64,000 nucleotides of DNA from Rhodococcoides kroppenstedtii (GTDB lineage Bacteria; Actinomycetota; Actinomycetes; Mycobacteriales; Mycobacteriaceae). Under the pieces are notes generated by a model. The model was not told where the DNA came from and ran no database searches. It was given only the letters and a program-made list of their open reading frames with translations. Position numbers and translations under genes: made by a program. Shown in pieces: positions 51,365-60,430 of the stretch. The DNA is taken from the NCBI RefSeq assembly GCF_900111805.1, contig NZ_FOJN01000004.1:186001-250000 (forward strand). Direction: 5' to 3'. Every line of letters begins with the position of its first letter. Within the stretch, counting starts at the first letter, position 1.

Positions 51365-52623
51365 CGGTGACCGCCGCCCCGGCGATCGTCGCCGCGCACC
51401 ACCCCGGGGCACGTCGCCCGATCGCCCGCAGTGTGGCGTGGTTCGCGGCCGAATTCGTGGCCGCGGCGCTGACGACGGCGGTGCTTGTCACGGTCAGGAT
51501 CCCGTCGTCGGACGCCGTCCGTCTCACGCTGCTGACGGTCGCGGCGTGGCCGTGGTGGTCCGCCCTCGCCGGATCGACGCTCCCGCCGGCGCCGAATTTC
51601 GTTCTGCCGCAGCATCTTCGTGGCGTGCCGATCTCCGGCCGGGCGTTCGTCGCAGGTGCGGTGACGGCGCGGCTGTGGGCGGCTGTGCGCGGCGGCCCGG
51701 CGGTGGTGCTCGGTGCGGGCGCCGGGGCCTCGGTCTCGCTCGGGTCGGCGGTCCCCGTGATCGTCGCGGGCGCGGCGGTGTCGATCCGGGCCGTGACGGC
51801 CGTCGCGGCATTGCTGCCCGGCCGCGCGCCGCGCCTCGTCCTGGCGGTCGGCGCGGGGGTCGTCACCGCGGCGGGTGCCAGGGGCCCCGTGATGGCGATT
51901 CCGGTTTCCGTGGTGGCAGCGACGATCGTGACGGCCGTCGCGATCCGCCGTACCGACGCCGTGTTGAGCAGTGTTGACGACGGAGGGACCGAGGTGCCCG
52001 ACGAGGTGCGGTGGGGCAGATTCCCCGTGATGCGGGCCGTCGTGGTCGAGCTGGTCCGGTCGCGGCGGTGGGGCGAGGTGTTCCCGCCCGCTGTGGCCAC
52101 GGCGGGCGTCGGGGCGGCCGCGCTGACCGGAACCGAACTGGTGTCGGTCCTGGCCGTTCCGGCGGTGCTCGCGACGACGGGCCTGGCGCATGCCGTGTGG
52201 ACGTGCCCCGAGACGGTCGGCGCCATCGTGACCGTGCCCGACGGTCTGCGGCGCTACCTGTCCGCGCGCGCCGCGGTAGCGTCGGTGCTCGCGGCGCCGT
52301 GCGCGATCGCTGCGGCGGTGGCGATCGGACGCACCGACGGGGTGGCGAGCGGCGTCGTCGTGATCGCGGTCTTCGTCGGGTGTGCCCTGCGGGCCGGGTG
52401 GCGCGCGCCGACCACGCGGGGCCCGGCGGCGCGCCCGATCTTCGTGGACCTGCTCGTCACGGCGGTGGCGTCGTCCGTGCTGCTCGGACTGGCGTCGTCG
52501 ACACCCGCGACGACGGGGTGGGCGATCACCGCGACCACCTGCGTGTCGGTGGCCGCGGCCGCGGTGATCCTTGCTCGTCATCTGCACGACGGGGGTGCGG
52601 CGTGGCACGCGGCGGTCGCGTGA
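51361..52623 (+). CDS. ABC-associated polytopic membrane protein
   Basis: A 420-residue Ala/Val-rich membrane protein with about 10-12 helices. It has no known signature, but its place directly after the ATPase with a 4-nt overlap marks it as the membrane partner. A charged loop (about residues 203-240, DDGGTEVPDEVRWGRFP) divides two helical halves. Base composition is like the neighbours. Transported substrate is unknown; the secreted peptide is the natural candidate. Confidence 0.72.
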   Translation: MTVTAAPAIVAAHHPGARRPIARSVAWFAAEFVAAALTTAVLVTVRIPSSDAVRLTLLTVAAWPWWSALAGSTLPPAPNFVLPQHLRGVPISGRAFVAGAVTARLWAAVRGGPAVVLGAGAGASVSLGSAVPVIVAGAAVSIRAVTAVAALLPGRAPRLVLAVGAGVVTAAGARGPVMAIPVSVVAATIVTAVAIRRTDAVLSSVDDGGTEVPDEVRWGRFPVMRAVVVELVRSRRWGEVFPPAVATAGVGAAALTGTELVSVLAVPAVLATTGLAHAVWTCPETVGAIVTVPDGLRRYLSARAAVASVLAAPCAIAAAVAIGRTDGVASGVVVIAVFVGCALRAGWRAPTTRGPAARPIFVDLLVTAVASSVLLGLASSTPATTGWAITATTCVSVAAAAVILARHLHDGGAAWHAAVA

Positions 52624-52642
52624 GCCGCACCCCCGGCCGTCG

Positions 52643-54553
52643 TCAGAGCGTGCGCGTCAACCGATCCGCGAGGAGCTTGGCGAACGACGCCGGGTCCTCG
52701 AGCTCGCCGCCCTCGGCGAGAAGGGCCGTGCCGTACAGCAACCGGGCGGTCTCGGTGAGCTGCTCGGTGTCCTTCTTCTCCGCGTGCGCCTTCTCCAGCG
52801 CGGTGATGAGGGCGTGATCCGGGTTGATCTCGAGGATGCGCTTGGTCTTCGGTACGGCCTGACCCGATGCGCGGTACATCTTCTCGAGGGTGGGGCTGAG
52901 GGAGAAGTCGTCACCGACGATGCAGGCCGGCGACGTGGTCAGGCGCGTCGAGAGGCGGACCTCCTTGACGTCGTCGGACAGGGCCTCGGCCATCCAGGAG
53001 GTGAGGTCCGCGAACTGCTCCTTCTTCGCGTCCTGCTCCTCGGACTTCTCGTCGTCACCGAGATCGACGGCACCCTTCGCGATGGAGCGGAAGGCCTTGC
53101 CGTCGAACTCCGGCACCGAGCCGGTCCACATCTCGTCCACCGGGTCGGTGAGGATCAGCACCTCGAGGCCCTTGGCGGCGAACGCCTCCATGTGCGGGGA
53201 GTTCTCCACCTGCTGACGGGTCTCGCCCGTCATGTAGTAGATGGTGTCCTGGCCGTCCTTCATGCGAGAGACGTAGTCCGCCAGCGTGGTCGGCTTCTCG
53301 TCGCTGTGCGTCGAGGCGAACGACGACAGGCCCAGGATGGTCTGCACGTTGTCCGGATCGGAGAGCAGACCCTCCTTGAGCGCGCGGCCGAACTCCGACC
53401 ACAGCGTCGCGTACTTCTCGGGCTCGTTCGCCTGCAGGTCCGAGATCGTCGACAGGACCTTCTTGGTGAGGCGACGACGGATCGCGCGAATCTGCCTGTC
53501 CTGCTGCAGGATCTCGCGGGAGACGTTCAGCGACAGGTCGGCCGCGTCGACCACACCCTTGACGAAGCGCAGGTACTCGGGGACGAGCTCCTCGCAATCG
53601 TCCATGATGAAGACGCGCTTGACGTAGAGCTGGATACCGATCTTCGACTCGCGCATGAACAGATCGAACGGCGCCCGCGTCGGAACGAACAGCAGCGCCT
53701 GGTACTCGAACGTGCCCTCCGCCTTCATCGGGATGACCTCGAGCGGCTCGTCCCAGGCGTGGCTGACGTGGCGGTAGAACTCGGTGTACTCCTCGTCGGA
53801 GACGTCGTCCTTCGAGCGCGTCCACAGCGCCTTCATGGAGTTGATCGTCTCGTCCTCGAGGGTGGTGGTCTTCTCGTCACCCTCGCCGGTGGTCTTCTCC
53901 ACCTGCATGCGGATCGGCCAGGCGATGAAGTCGGAGTACCGCTTCACCAGCTCGCGGATCTTCCACTCGGACGTGTAGTCGTGGAGGTGGTCCTCCTCGT
54001 CCGCGGGCTTGAGAGCGAGCGTCACCGACGTGCCCTGCGGGGCACCCTCGACCTCCTCGATGGTGTACGTGCCGGCGCCCGACGACTCCCACTTGGTGGC
54101 CGTCGTCTCGCCCGCCTTGCGCGTGACGAGGGTGACGGTGTCGGCGACCATGAACGTCGAGTAGAAGCCGATGCCGAACTGGCCGATCAGCTCCTCGGAC
54201 GCGGCGGCGTCCTTGGCTTCCTTCAGCTTGGCGCGGACCTCCGCGGTACCGGACTTGGCGAGCGTGCCGATGAGGTCGACCACCTCGTCGCGGCTCATGC
54301 CGATGCCGTTGTCCCGCACGGTGAGCGTGCGGGCGTCCTTGTCGATCTCCAGATCGATGTGCAGATCCGAGGTGTCGACGCCGAGGTCCTTGTCGCGGAA
54401 CGCCTCGATGCGCAGCTTGTCCAACGCGTCGGACGAGTTGGACACCAGCTCACGGAGGAACGAATCCTTGTTGGAGTAGACCGAGTGGATCATCAGGTCC
54501 AACAGCTGCCGGGTCTCGGCCTGGAACTGCAGTTCTTCGACGTGCGCGGTCAC
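52643..54553 (-). CDS. htpG: Chaperone HtpG (Hsp90)
   Basis: A 636-residue ATP-dependent chaperone. The GHKL ATPase domain has LRELVSNSSDALDKLR, DNGIGMSRDEVVDLIGTLAKSGT and IGQFGIGFYSTFMVAD. The middle domain has LFVPTRAPFDLF, LYVKRVFIMDD and SLNVSREILQQDRQIR with the catalytic Arg. The C-terminal dimerisation region is complete. GTG 54553 follows AGGAGAAG. The longer open frame upstream lacks homology. No HrcA or HspR site was found next to it. Confidence 0.97.
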   Translation of the reverse strand: MTAHVEELQFQAETRQLLDLMIHSVYSNKDSFLRELVSNSSDALDKLRIEAFRDKDLGVDTSDLHIDLEIDKDARTLTVRDNGIGMSRDEVVDLIGTLAKSGTAEVRAKLKEAKDAAASEELIGQFGIGFYSTFMVADTVTLVTRKAGETTATKWESSGAGTYTIEEVEGAPQGTSVTLALKPADEEDHLHDYTSEWKIRELVKRYSDFIAWPIRMQVEKTTGEGDEKTTTLEDETINSMKALWTRSKDDVSDEEYTEFYRHVSHAWDEPLEVIPMKAEGTFEYQALLFVPTRAPFDLFMRESKIGIQLYVKRVFIMDDCEELVPEYLRFVKGVVDAADLSLNVSREILQQDRQIRAIRRRLTKKVLSTISDLQANEPEKYATLWSEFGRALKEGLLSDPDNVQTILGLSSFASTHSDEKPTTLADYVSRMKDGQDTIYYMTGETRQQVENSPHMEAFAAKGLEVLILTDPVDEMWTGSVPEFDGKAFRSIAKGAVDLGDDEKSEEQDAKKEQFADLTSWMAEALSDDVKEVRLSTRLTTSPACIVGDDFSLSPTLEKMYRASGQAVPKTKRILEINPDHALITALEKAHAEKKDTEQLTETARLLYGTALLAEGGELEDPASFAKLLADRLTRTL

Positions 54554-54736
54554 GGATCTTCTCCTGATCGAATGCCGGGTGGACGGGGTCTGACCGGCAC
54601 ATTCTAGTGCGCCCGGCCGGACGCCTTCCGGCGCGCCGGGCGTGGTTGCCCACAGGTCGCCCGTGCAGACGGGATCCCGTCGATTCGACCGAGTTGTGGG
54701 CATCCGCGCCCGCCCGGTCGGGCCCGGCGGGTTCGC

Positions 54737-55339
54737 TCAGCGCACCACGACGGTGGTGCGCACGGCCGTCACCCCGGGGGCCGCGGGGGTCGACCCGAAG
54801 CCGAAGCGCACGGGCGGCTCGACGCGGGTGAGGCCGCCCAGGTCGTCCCCGCGCCAGGAGGCGGACGCCGACACGATGCGGTGCTGACCGCGTGCCCCGT
54901 AGTACTCGCGCCGCCCGCCGCCGGCGGTGCCGCGGGTGCGAACGCCGGACAGCAGGACGCGAGCGATCGGGTCGCTGATCGTGCAGAACCACGGTGCGGT
55001 GACGACGGCGTCGGGCATCACGGCGAGCAGCCGACCCAGCAGGGTCACCGAGCCCACGGTGAACTCGAGCGCGAGCTCGCCGGCCTCGACGCTCACCCGA
55101 TCGCCGACCCGCCGGTGCACCACGTCGACGATCTCGTGACGATCGAACGTGTAGGTGGCCGTGACGAAGTCGCGGACCTCGATGGACGGGGCGAGCAGCA
55201 GCCGCTCGCCGTCGGCGAACTCGACCATGACGTCGGTGAACTCGCCGAGCGGCGACGCCGTCCAATGCCCCACCACGATGCGGGTGCCGCTCTGCGTGCC
55301 GAAGCCCGAGATGTCGCCGTCGAAGACGTGTCTGCTCAC
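54737..55339 (-). CDS. Hypothetical protein
   Basis: Not recognised. A 200-residue soluble protein dominated by beta strands: GTRIVVGHWTASPLGEFTDV, VEFADGERLLLAPS, TATYTFDRHEIVDVVHRRVG. The centre has PWFCTISDPIARVL and the end is basic. GTG 55339 is favoured because TACCCT lies 7 nt before it. Divergent from zwf by 62 bp. It may be a conserved actinobacterial protein of unknown function. Confidence 0.7.
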   Translation of the reverse strand: MSRHVFDGDISGFGTQSGTRIVVGHWTASPLGEFTDVMVEFADGERLLLAPSIEVRDFVTATYTFDRHEIVDVVHRRVGDRVSVEAGELALEFTVGSVTLLGRLLAVMPDAVVTAPWFCTISDPIARVLLSGVRTRGTAGGGRREYYGARGQHRIVSASASWRGDDLGGLTRVEPPVRFGFGSTPAAPGVTAVRTTVVVR

Positions 55340-55346
55340 CGCAGCG

Positions 55347-55352
55347 AGGGTA
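55347..55352 (-). promoter_or_regulatory. -10 hexamer for leaderless hypothetical-gene mRNA
   Basis: TACCCT on the minus strand ends 7 nt before the GTG at 55339. Confidence 0.4.
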
Positions 55353-55401
55353 TCGGCCACACGCAGGTTCGGTTTCCGGCGGAACCGGGCATCCCCCGCG
55401 C

Positions 55402-56829
55402 ATGGCTGACTCCGGTGCGACCACCCCGACCGTCTTCGTTCTCTTCGGCGCCACGGGCGACCTCGCCAAACGCATGGTGCTGCCCGCCTTCTACGAGCTG
55501 GCGCAGGAGGGGTTGCTGCCGGAGAACTGGGCGCTGATCGGCAACGGCCGCGGCCGCAAGACCGACGACGAGTTCCGCACCCACGTCCGCGGCGCGCTCG
55601 AGGAGTTCGGTCCGGGGGAGGGCGTCGACCGGATCGACGAGTCGGTGTGGTCGGACTTCGCGGAGCGCGTGCGCTTCGCCGGGCGCGGTTTCTCCGTGGA
55701 CGACGCCGGCGATCTGCCGTCGGTGGTGTCCGACGTGACGGACGAACTGGGCGGCGACGTGCAACTGGTCCATTACATCGCGCTGCCGCCGTCGACCTTT
55801 CTGGATTACACCGCGGCGCTGGGCGAGCACGGTCTGGCCGAGGGTGCGCGGGTGGTCTACGAGAAGCCGTTCGGTACCTCGCAGGAGAATTTCGAGAAAC
55901 TCGACGCCGCGGTGCACGACGTGCTGGACGAGAAGCAGGTCTATCGGATCGACCATTTCCTGGGCAAGGAGAACACCCAGAATCTGCACATTCTGCGATT
56001 CGCCAACGGCATGGTCGAGGGCATCTGGAATCGCGAACACGTCGAGCAGGTGCAGATCGACGTCCCCGAGACGCTGGACATCGACGACCGCGCCGAGTTC
56101 TACGACGCCACCGGCGCCGTCCTCGACATGTTGGTGACCCACCTGTTCCAGGTGGCGGCCGAGGTGGCGATGGAGCCGCCGCTCAGCCTCGGCGCCGAGG
56201 ATCTGCAGACCGCGCGCGAGTCGGTGATCGCCGCGTTCCGTCCGCTGGATCCGGCCGAGGTGGTGCTGGGGCAGTACCGCGGCTACACCGACGTCGAGGG
56301 CATTGCGGACGATTCGACCACCGACACCTACGTCGCGGCCCGGCTGTGGGTGGACACCGACCGGTGGCGGGACGTGCCGTTCGTCCTCCGTACCGGAAAG
56401 ATGTTGGGCACCAGCACACAACGAGTGTCGCTGGTGTTCCGCCGTCCCGACGGACCGGTGAAGCACCTACCCGAGGACGGCGCGGTGCTGTCGTTCGACC
56501 TCTCCGGCGACGGCCGCGTCGACATCGCGATGACGGTGAAGGAGCCGGGCCCCGGCGAGGACCTGGGCATCGGTCGCATGTCGCTCGACCTGTCCACGGT
56601 GTCGGACGCGGAACCGCTCTCCCCGTACTCGCGGCTCATCCTCGACGTGCTCGACGGCGACCGGTCGCTGTTCACCCGTCCCGACGGACTGGCCAGCGTG
56701 TGGGACGTCGCCGCCCCGCTGCTGAACGCCCGACCGGACGTTCGCCCGTACGAGCCGGGTTCGATGGGCCCGGACGAGGCGAAGGACCTGGCGACCCCGT
56801 GCGGCTGGCTGGTCGACGAGACGAGCTGA
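55402..56829 (+). CDS. zwf: Glucose-6-phosphate 1-dehydrogenase
   Basis: First enzyme of the oxidative pentose phosphate pathway. It is 475 residues with the cofactor motif VLFGATGDLAKRMVLPAFYEL, the EKPFGT segment, the active-site YRIDHFLGKENTQNLHILRFAN, and VPFVLRTGKML. No opcA, tal or tkt gene is adjacent, so it is probably a second zwf copy separate from a tkt-tal-zwf-opcA cluster. ATG 55402 lacks a clear ribosome site. Confidence 0.95.
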   Translation: MADSGATTPTVFVLFGATGDLAKRMVLPAFYELAQEGLLPENWALIGNGRGRKTDDEFRTHVRGALEEFGPGEGVDRIDESVWSDFAERVRFAGRGFSVDDAGDLPSVVSDVTDELGGDVQLVHYIALPPSTFLDYTAALGEHGLAEGARVVYEKPFGTSQENFEKLDAAVHDVLDEKQVYRIDHFLGKENTQNLHILRFANGMVEGIWNREHVEQVQIDVPETLDIDDRAEFYDATGAVLDMLVTHLFQVAAEVAMEPPLSLGAEDLQTARESVIAAFRPLDPAEVVLGQYRGYTDVEGIADDSTTDTYVAARLWVDTDRWRDVPFVLRTGKMLGTSTQRVSLVFRRPDGPVKHLPEDGAVLSFDLSGDGRVDIAMTVKEPGPGEDLGIGRMSLDLSTVSDAEPLSPYSRLILDVLDGDRSLFTRPDGLASVWDVAAPLLNARPDVRPYEPGSMGPDEAKDLATPCGWLVDETS

Positions 56830-57012
56830 TCGCCGAACCCGATCGAGCCCGGAAAACGGTGAGATCGACCGGGACGAGGCGCACACCGAGAATGGTGACT
56901 TTTCGGACGAAAGGGCATCCGCCGGCCGAGTGATCGTGATTGATTCGGACGGTGTTCACAGGTTGCCCGCATCCGGCGCGGTGATCGCCTCCGAGAAAGG
57001 AACGAACGGCAG

Positions 57013-57162
57013 ATGGAATTCCTCGGCACTCTTCTCGAGACCCTGTCCGGCGGATTCGACGCGATCTTCGAGAGCTTCTTCGACAGCATCGGTGACCTGT
57101 TCTCCGGCCTGTTCGACGGCGCCGGCACCGGCAGCGGAAGCAGCGAGGCCGACCCGACCTGA
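57013..57162 (+). CDS. Small acidic amphipathic protein, PorA/PorH-porin-like
   Basis: A 49-residue protein. It opens MEFLGTLLETLSGGFDAIFE, continues with FFDSIGDLFSGLF, and ends in a G/S/T-rich tail. It has no Cys, no signal peptide and a net negative charge, and a heptad-like run of F, L and I on one face. This is the profile of the PorA/PorH channel proteins in the mycolic-acid layer of corynebacteria and rhodococci. A hairpin terminator follows at 57189. Function is inferred from size, charge and pattern only. Confidence 0.55.
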   Translation: MEFLGTLLETLSGGFDAIFESFFDSIGDLFSGLFDGAGTGSGSSEADPT

Positions 57163-57188
57163 GCCCGACCGCGTCGGAACGTCCGACC

Positions 57189-57216
57189 GAGCCCCGCCCC
57201 GTGACGGGCGGGGCTC
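57189..57216 (+). terminator. Hairpin after PorH-like gene
   Basis: GAGCCCCGCCC pairs with GGGCGGGGCTC over a 6-nt loop (11-bp stem), 27 nt after the small ORF stop. Confidence 0.75.
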
Positions 57217-57259
57217 GCGTCGTTCACGCGGACGTCACCGGCCGGTTCCCGACGGCTCG

Positions 57260-57265
57260 TACGGT
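57260..57265 (+). promoter_or_regulatory. -10 hexamer for leaderless ppk2 mRNA
   Basis: TACGGT ends 7 nt before the GTG at 57273. Confidence 0.4.
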
Positions 57266-57272
57266 GCCGGGC

Positions 57273-58175
57273 GTGACCGATCGCCCGGCGTTCCCCCCTG
57301 CTCTCGTCCCGTCCGCCACGCCGGACGGGTCCGGCTGGTCCGTCTCGGACGACGACGACGACGATCCGGTGCTGGTGGCCCCGGACGGCCGCGCCGTCGA
57401 CACGTGGCGCGAGGGGTATCCCTACGACCATCGGTTCCCCCGCAGCGAATACGACGGGACGAAGCGTCTGCTGCAGATCGAGCTGCTCAAGCTGCAGAAC
57501 TGGATCAAGGCCACCGGGGGTAGGCACGTCATCGTCTTCGAGGGCCGCGACGCCGCCGGCAAGGGCGGCACCATCAAGCGGTTCACCGAGCACCTCAACC
57601 CGCGCGGATCGCGGGTGGTCGCGCTGGAGAAGCCGTCGACGCGCGAGTCGACGCAGTGGTACTTCCAGCGTTACGTCGCGCACCTGCCCGCCGCCGGCGA
57701 GCTGGTGCTGTTCGACCGCTCCTGGTACAACCGCGCCGGCGTCGAGCGCGTGATGGGGTTCTGCACCGACGACGAGTACCACCGCTTCCTCGCGCAGGTG
57801 CCGCTGTTCGAGAAGATGCTGGTCGACGACGGCATCCACCTCACCAAGTTCTGGTTCTCCGTCTCGCAGTCCGAGCAGCGCACCCGCTTCGCGATCCGCC
57901 AGGTGGACCCGGTGCGGCAGTGGAAGCTCTCCCCGATGGATCTGGCGTCGCTGGACAAGTGGGAGGCGTACACGCAGGCGAAGGAGGACATGTTCCGCCT
58001 GACGCACACCGACCACGCACCGTGGATCACGGTGAAGAGCAACGACAAGAAGCGCGCCCGGCTCGAGTCGATGCGCCACGTCCTGGCCCGATTCGACTAC
58101 GCGAACAAGGATCACGACGTGGTGGGTCGGCCGGACCCGTCGATCGTGGGCCCGGCCGATCCCGACGCCGACTGA
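57273..58175 (+). CDS. ppk2: Polyphosphate kinase 2
   Basis: Transfers phosphate between polyphosphate and nucleotides. It is 300 residues. After an acidic, disordered leader the PPK2 core has HVIVFEGRDAAGKGGTIKRF (Walker A), LNPRGSRVVALEKPS, FDRSWYNRAGVERVMGF (Walker B and lid) and HLTKFWFSVSQSEQ. The layout fits the class I one-domain PPK2. GTG 57273 is chosen with TACGGT 7 nt upstream. The gene converges on the peptidase gene after 31 bp. Confidence 0.93.
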   Translation: MTDRPAFPPALVPSATPDGSGWSVSDDDDDDPVLVAPDGRAVDTWREGYPYDHRFPRSEYDGTKRLLQIELLKLQNWIKATGGRHVIVFEGRDAAGKGGTIKRFTEHLNPRGSRVVALEKPSTRESTQWYFQRYVAHLPAAGELVLFDRSWYNRAGVERVMGFCTDDEYHRFLAQVPLFEKMLVDDGIHLTKFWFSVSQSEQRTRFAIRQVDPVRQWKLSPMDLASLDKWEAYTQAKEDMFRLTHTDHAPWITVKSNDKKRARLESMRHVLARFDYANKDHDVVGRPDPSIVGPADPDAD

Positions 58176-58206
58176 CTGGGTTCGGCACGGGGATACAGCG
58201 GACCGA

Positions 58207-60282
58207 TCAGGTCAGCATCCGCCACAGGAAGGTGAAGGCGAGGGCCGAGGTGAAGGCGACCTGCTTGTTGTCGGCAGCGCCGCCGTGGCCGCCTTCGATG
58301 TTCTCGTAGTACGACACGTCGTGGCCGTACTCCTCGAGCCGCGCCGCCATCTTGCGTGCGTGACCGGGGTGCACGCGGTCGTCCCGCGTAGACGTGGTGA
58401 TGAGCACCGGCGGGTACTGCGGGCCGGATTCGCCGGGGCGCCTGACGTTCTGGTACGGCGAGTACTCGGAGATGACGGCCCAGTCGTCGGGATCATCGGG
58501 GTCGCCGTACTCGGCCATCCACGACGCGCCCGCCAGCAACAGGTGGTAGCGCTTCATGTCCAGCAGTGGGACCTGACAGACGATGGCGCCGAACAACTCC
58601 GGGTACTTCGTCAGCGCGATGCCCATGAGCAGTCCGCCGTTGCTGCCGCCGCGCACCCCCAACCGGTCCGCGGTGGTGATGCCGCGGTCGACGAGATCCC
58701 TTGCGACGGCGGCGAAGTCCTCGTGCACCTTGTGCCGACCGGCGACCCGGACGTCGGTGTGCCAGGCCGGCCCGTACTCGCCGCCGCCGCGGAGATTGGC
58801 GACGACGTAGGTGCCGCCACGTTCGAGCCAGGCGGCGCCGACGATGCCGCTGTACGACGGTGTGAGCGACACCTCGAAGCCGCCGTAGGCGTAGAGCAGC
58901 GTCGGACCCGGTGCCGCCTCGGTCTCGGCCTCTCCGTCGGTCCCGGTGTCCGGTCTCGCGCGATGGACGACGAAGTACGGCACGCGCGTGCCGTCGTCGG
59001 ATGTCGCGAAGAACTGATCGACGGTGAGCCCGTCGGCGTCGAAGAAGGCGGGGGATCGGCGCAGCACCTCGCGCTGTCCCTGCACGGTTCCCCACACCAG
59101 CGTCGACGGCGTCACGTAGTTGCCCACGTCGAGGAAGAATTCGTCCCCACCGTCGTCGGGATCGGTGCCGACGATGCTCACCGACGCGTTCTCGGGCAGG
59201 CCGGTGAGGCGCTCGGTCTCGAGTCCGTCGTCGTTCAGCGTGACGACGACGACCGCGGACCGCACGTCCTCGAGCACGACGAGGAGCAGGTGGTTCTCGG
59301 TCCAGGCCACCTGGTGCAGCGAGGTGTGGGCGTCGGGTCGGAACACGGTGCGCACCCGACGGTCGCCGGCGATCCAGTCGTCGATGCGCGCGACGAGCAG
59401 CGTGCCGGCCGGGTGCAGGACGCCGTCGAGCGTCCATGCGGTGGTGATGCGGATGGTCAACCATTCGCGGTGGAGCGACACCGACGCGTCGGTGGGGGCG
59501 TCGATACGGATCGGTCGATCGTCGGGGCCGAGGACGGAGACCTCGCTGTCGAAGAACCCGGTCGCCCTCGAGACGACGGTGCGGGTGTGACCCTCGGTGG
59601 GGTCGAACCACACCGACACGGCGACGTCGGTGGGGTCGCCCTCGACCACCACGGGCGCGTCGTGCAGTGGCGTGCCGCGCCGCCACCGTTGCGCCCGGCG
59701 GGGATAGCCGGACGTGGTGAGGCTGCCGGGCCCGGTGTCCGTGCCGACGTAGACGGTGTCGGCGTCGATCCACCCGATGTCCGTCTTGGCCTCGGGAACG
59801 GTGAAGCCGCCCTCGGAGGCGGGGACGAAAGCCCTTTTTTCCAGGTCGAATTCACGGATCACCGTGGCGTCCGCGCCGCCGCGGGAGAGCGCGATCAGGG
59901 CGCGGTCGAAGTCAGGCCGACGAACCTGCGCGCCGGACCACACCCAGTTCTCGTCCTCGTCGGCGGCCAGGGCGTCGAGATCGAGCACGACGTCCCACTC
60001 CGGATCGTCCGTGCGGTATCGCTCGAGGGTGGTCCGCCGCCAGAGCCCGCGGGGGTGGGCGGCGTCCTTCCAGAAGTTGTAGAGATGCTGCCCCCGGCGC
60101 CGGACGTACGGGATGCGCGCATCCGTGTCGAGAATGTCGCGCAGGCGCTGTTCGAGGCGGGCGAACTCCGCGTCGTCGGCGAACTCGGCGAGGGTCCGGC
60201 GGTTGCGGGAGGTTACGTGCTCGAGCGCATCGGCGCCGGTCACGTCCTCGAGCCAGAGGTAGGGGTCCGTCACCGGCCCCAT
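58207..60282 (-). CDS. Prolyl oligopeptidase family serine peptidase (S9A)
   Basis: A 691-residue cytoplasmic peptidase. The N-terminal TDPYLWLEDVTGADALEHV and beta-propeller are followed by a hydrolase domain. The triad is Ser in GVRGGSNGGLLMGIAL, Asp in TSTRDDRVHPGHARKM and His in IEGGHGGAADNKQ. Family length is about 690-700. ATG 60282 is the first start before the conserved TDPYLW; GTG 60273 is equally close. A leading part of the open frame (from 60339) lacks homology. Confidence 0.93.
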   Translation of the reverse strand: MGPVTDPYLWLEDVTGADALEHVTSRNRRTLAEFADDAEFARLEQRLRDILDTDARIPYVRRRGQHLYNFWKDAAHPRGLWRRTTLERYRTDDPEWDVVLDLDALAADEDENWVWSGAQVRRPDFDRALIALSRGGADATVIREFDLEKRAFVPASEGGFTVPEAKTDIGWIDADTVYVGTDTGPGSLTTSGYPRRAQRWRRGTPLHDAPVVVEGDPTDVAVSVWFDPTEGHTRTVVSRATGFFDSEVSVLGPDDRPIRIDAPTDASVSLHREWLTIRITTAWTLDGVLHPAGTLLVARIDDWIAGDRRVRTVFRPDAHTSLHQVAWTENHLLLVVLEDVRSAVVVVTLNDDGLETERLTGLPENASVSIVGTDPDDGGDEFFLDVGNYVTPSTLVWGTVQGQREVLRRSPAFFDADGLTVDQFFATSDDGTRVPYFVVHRARPDTGTDGEAETEAAPGPTLLYAYGGFEVSLTPSYSGIVGAAWLERGGTYVVANLRGGGEYGPAWHTDVRVAGRHKVHEDFAAVARDLVDRGITTADRLGVRGGSNGGLLMGIALTKYPELFGAIVCQVPLLDMKRYHLLLAGASWMAEYGDPDDPDDWAVISEYSPYQNVRRPGESGPQYPPVLITTSTRDDRVHPGHARKMAARLEEYGHDVSYYENIEGGHGGAADNKQVAFTSALAFTFLWRMLT

Positions 60283-60430
60283 TGTGCCCGGCTGTGGGCG
60301 GCCACACCCGACTGCGAGAACCGTCCGTTGATCGAACAATGGCGCCTAAAACGGGGAAATGGTAGGTTTGCGGTGTAGGAACAGTTGTAGCCCGCCGAAC
60401 CACCGGGACGGGCCGACCGAAGGTGATCGT

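Noticed and set aside
54554..54703. N-terminal extension of HtpG
   Set aside because: The 50 extra codons have no Hsp90 similarity, and GTG 54553 has a strong AGGAGAAG site.
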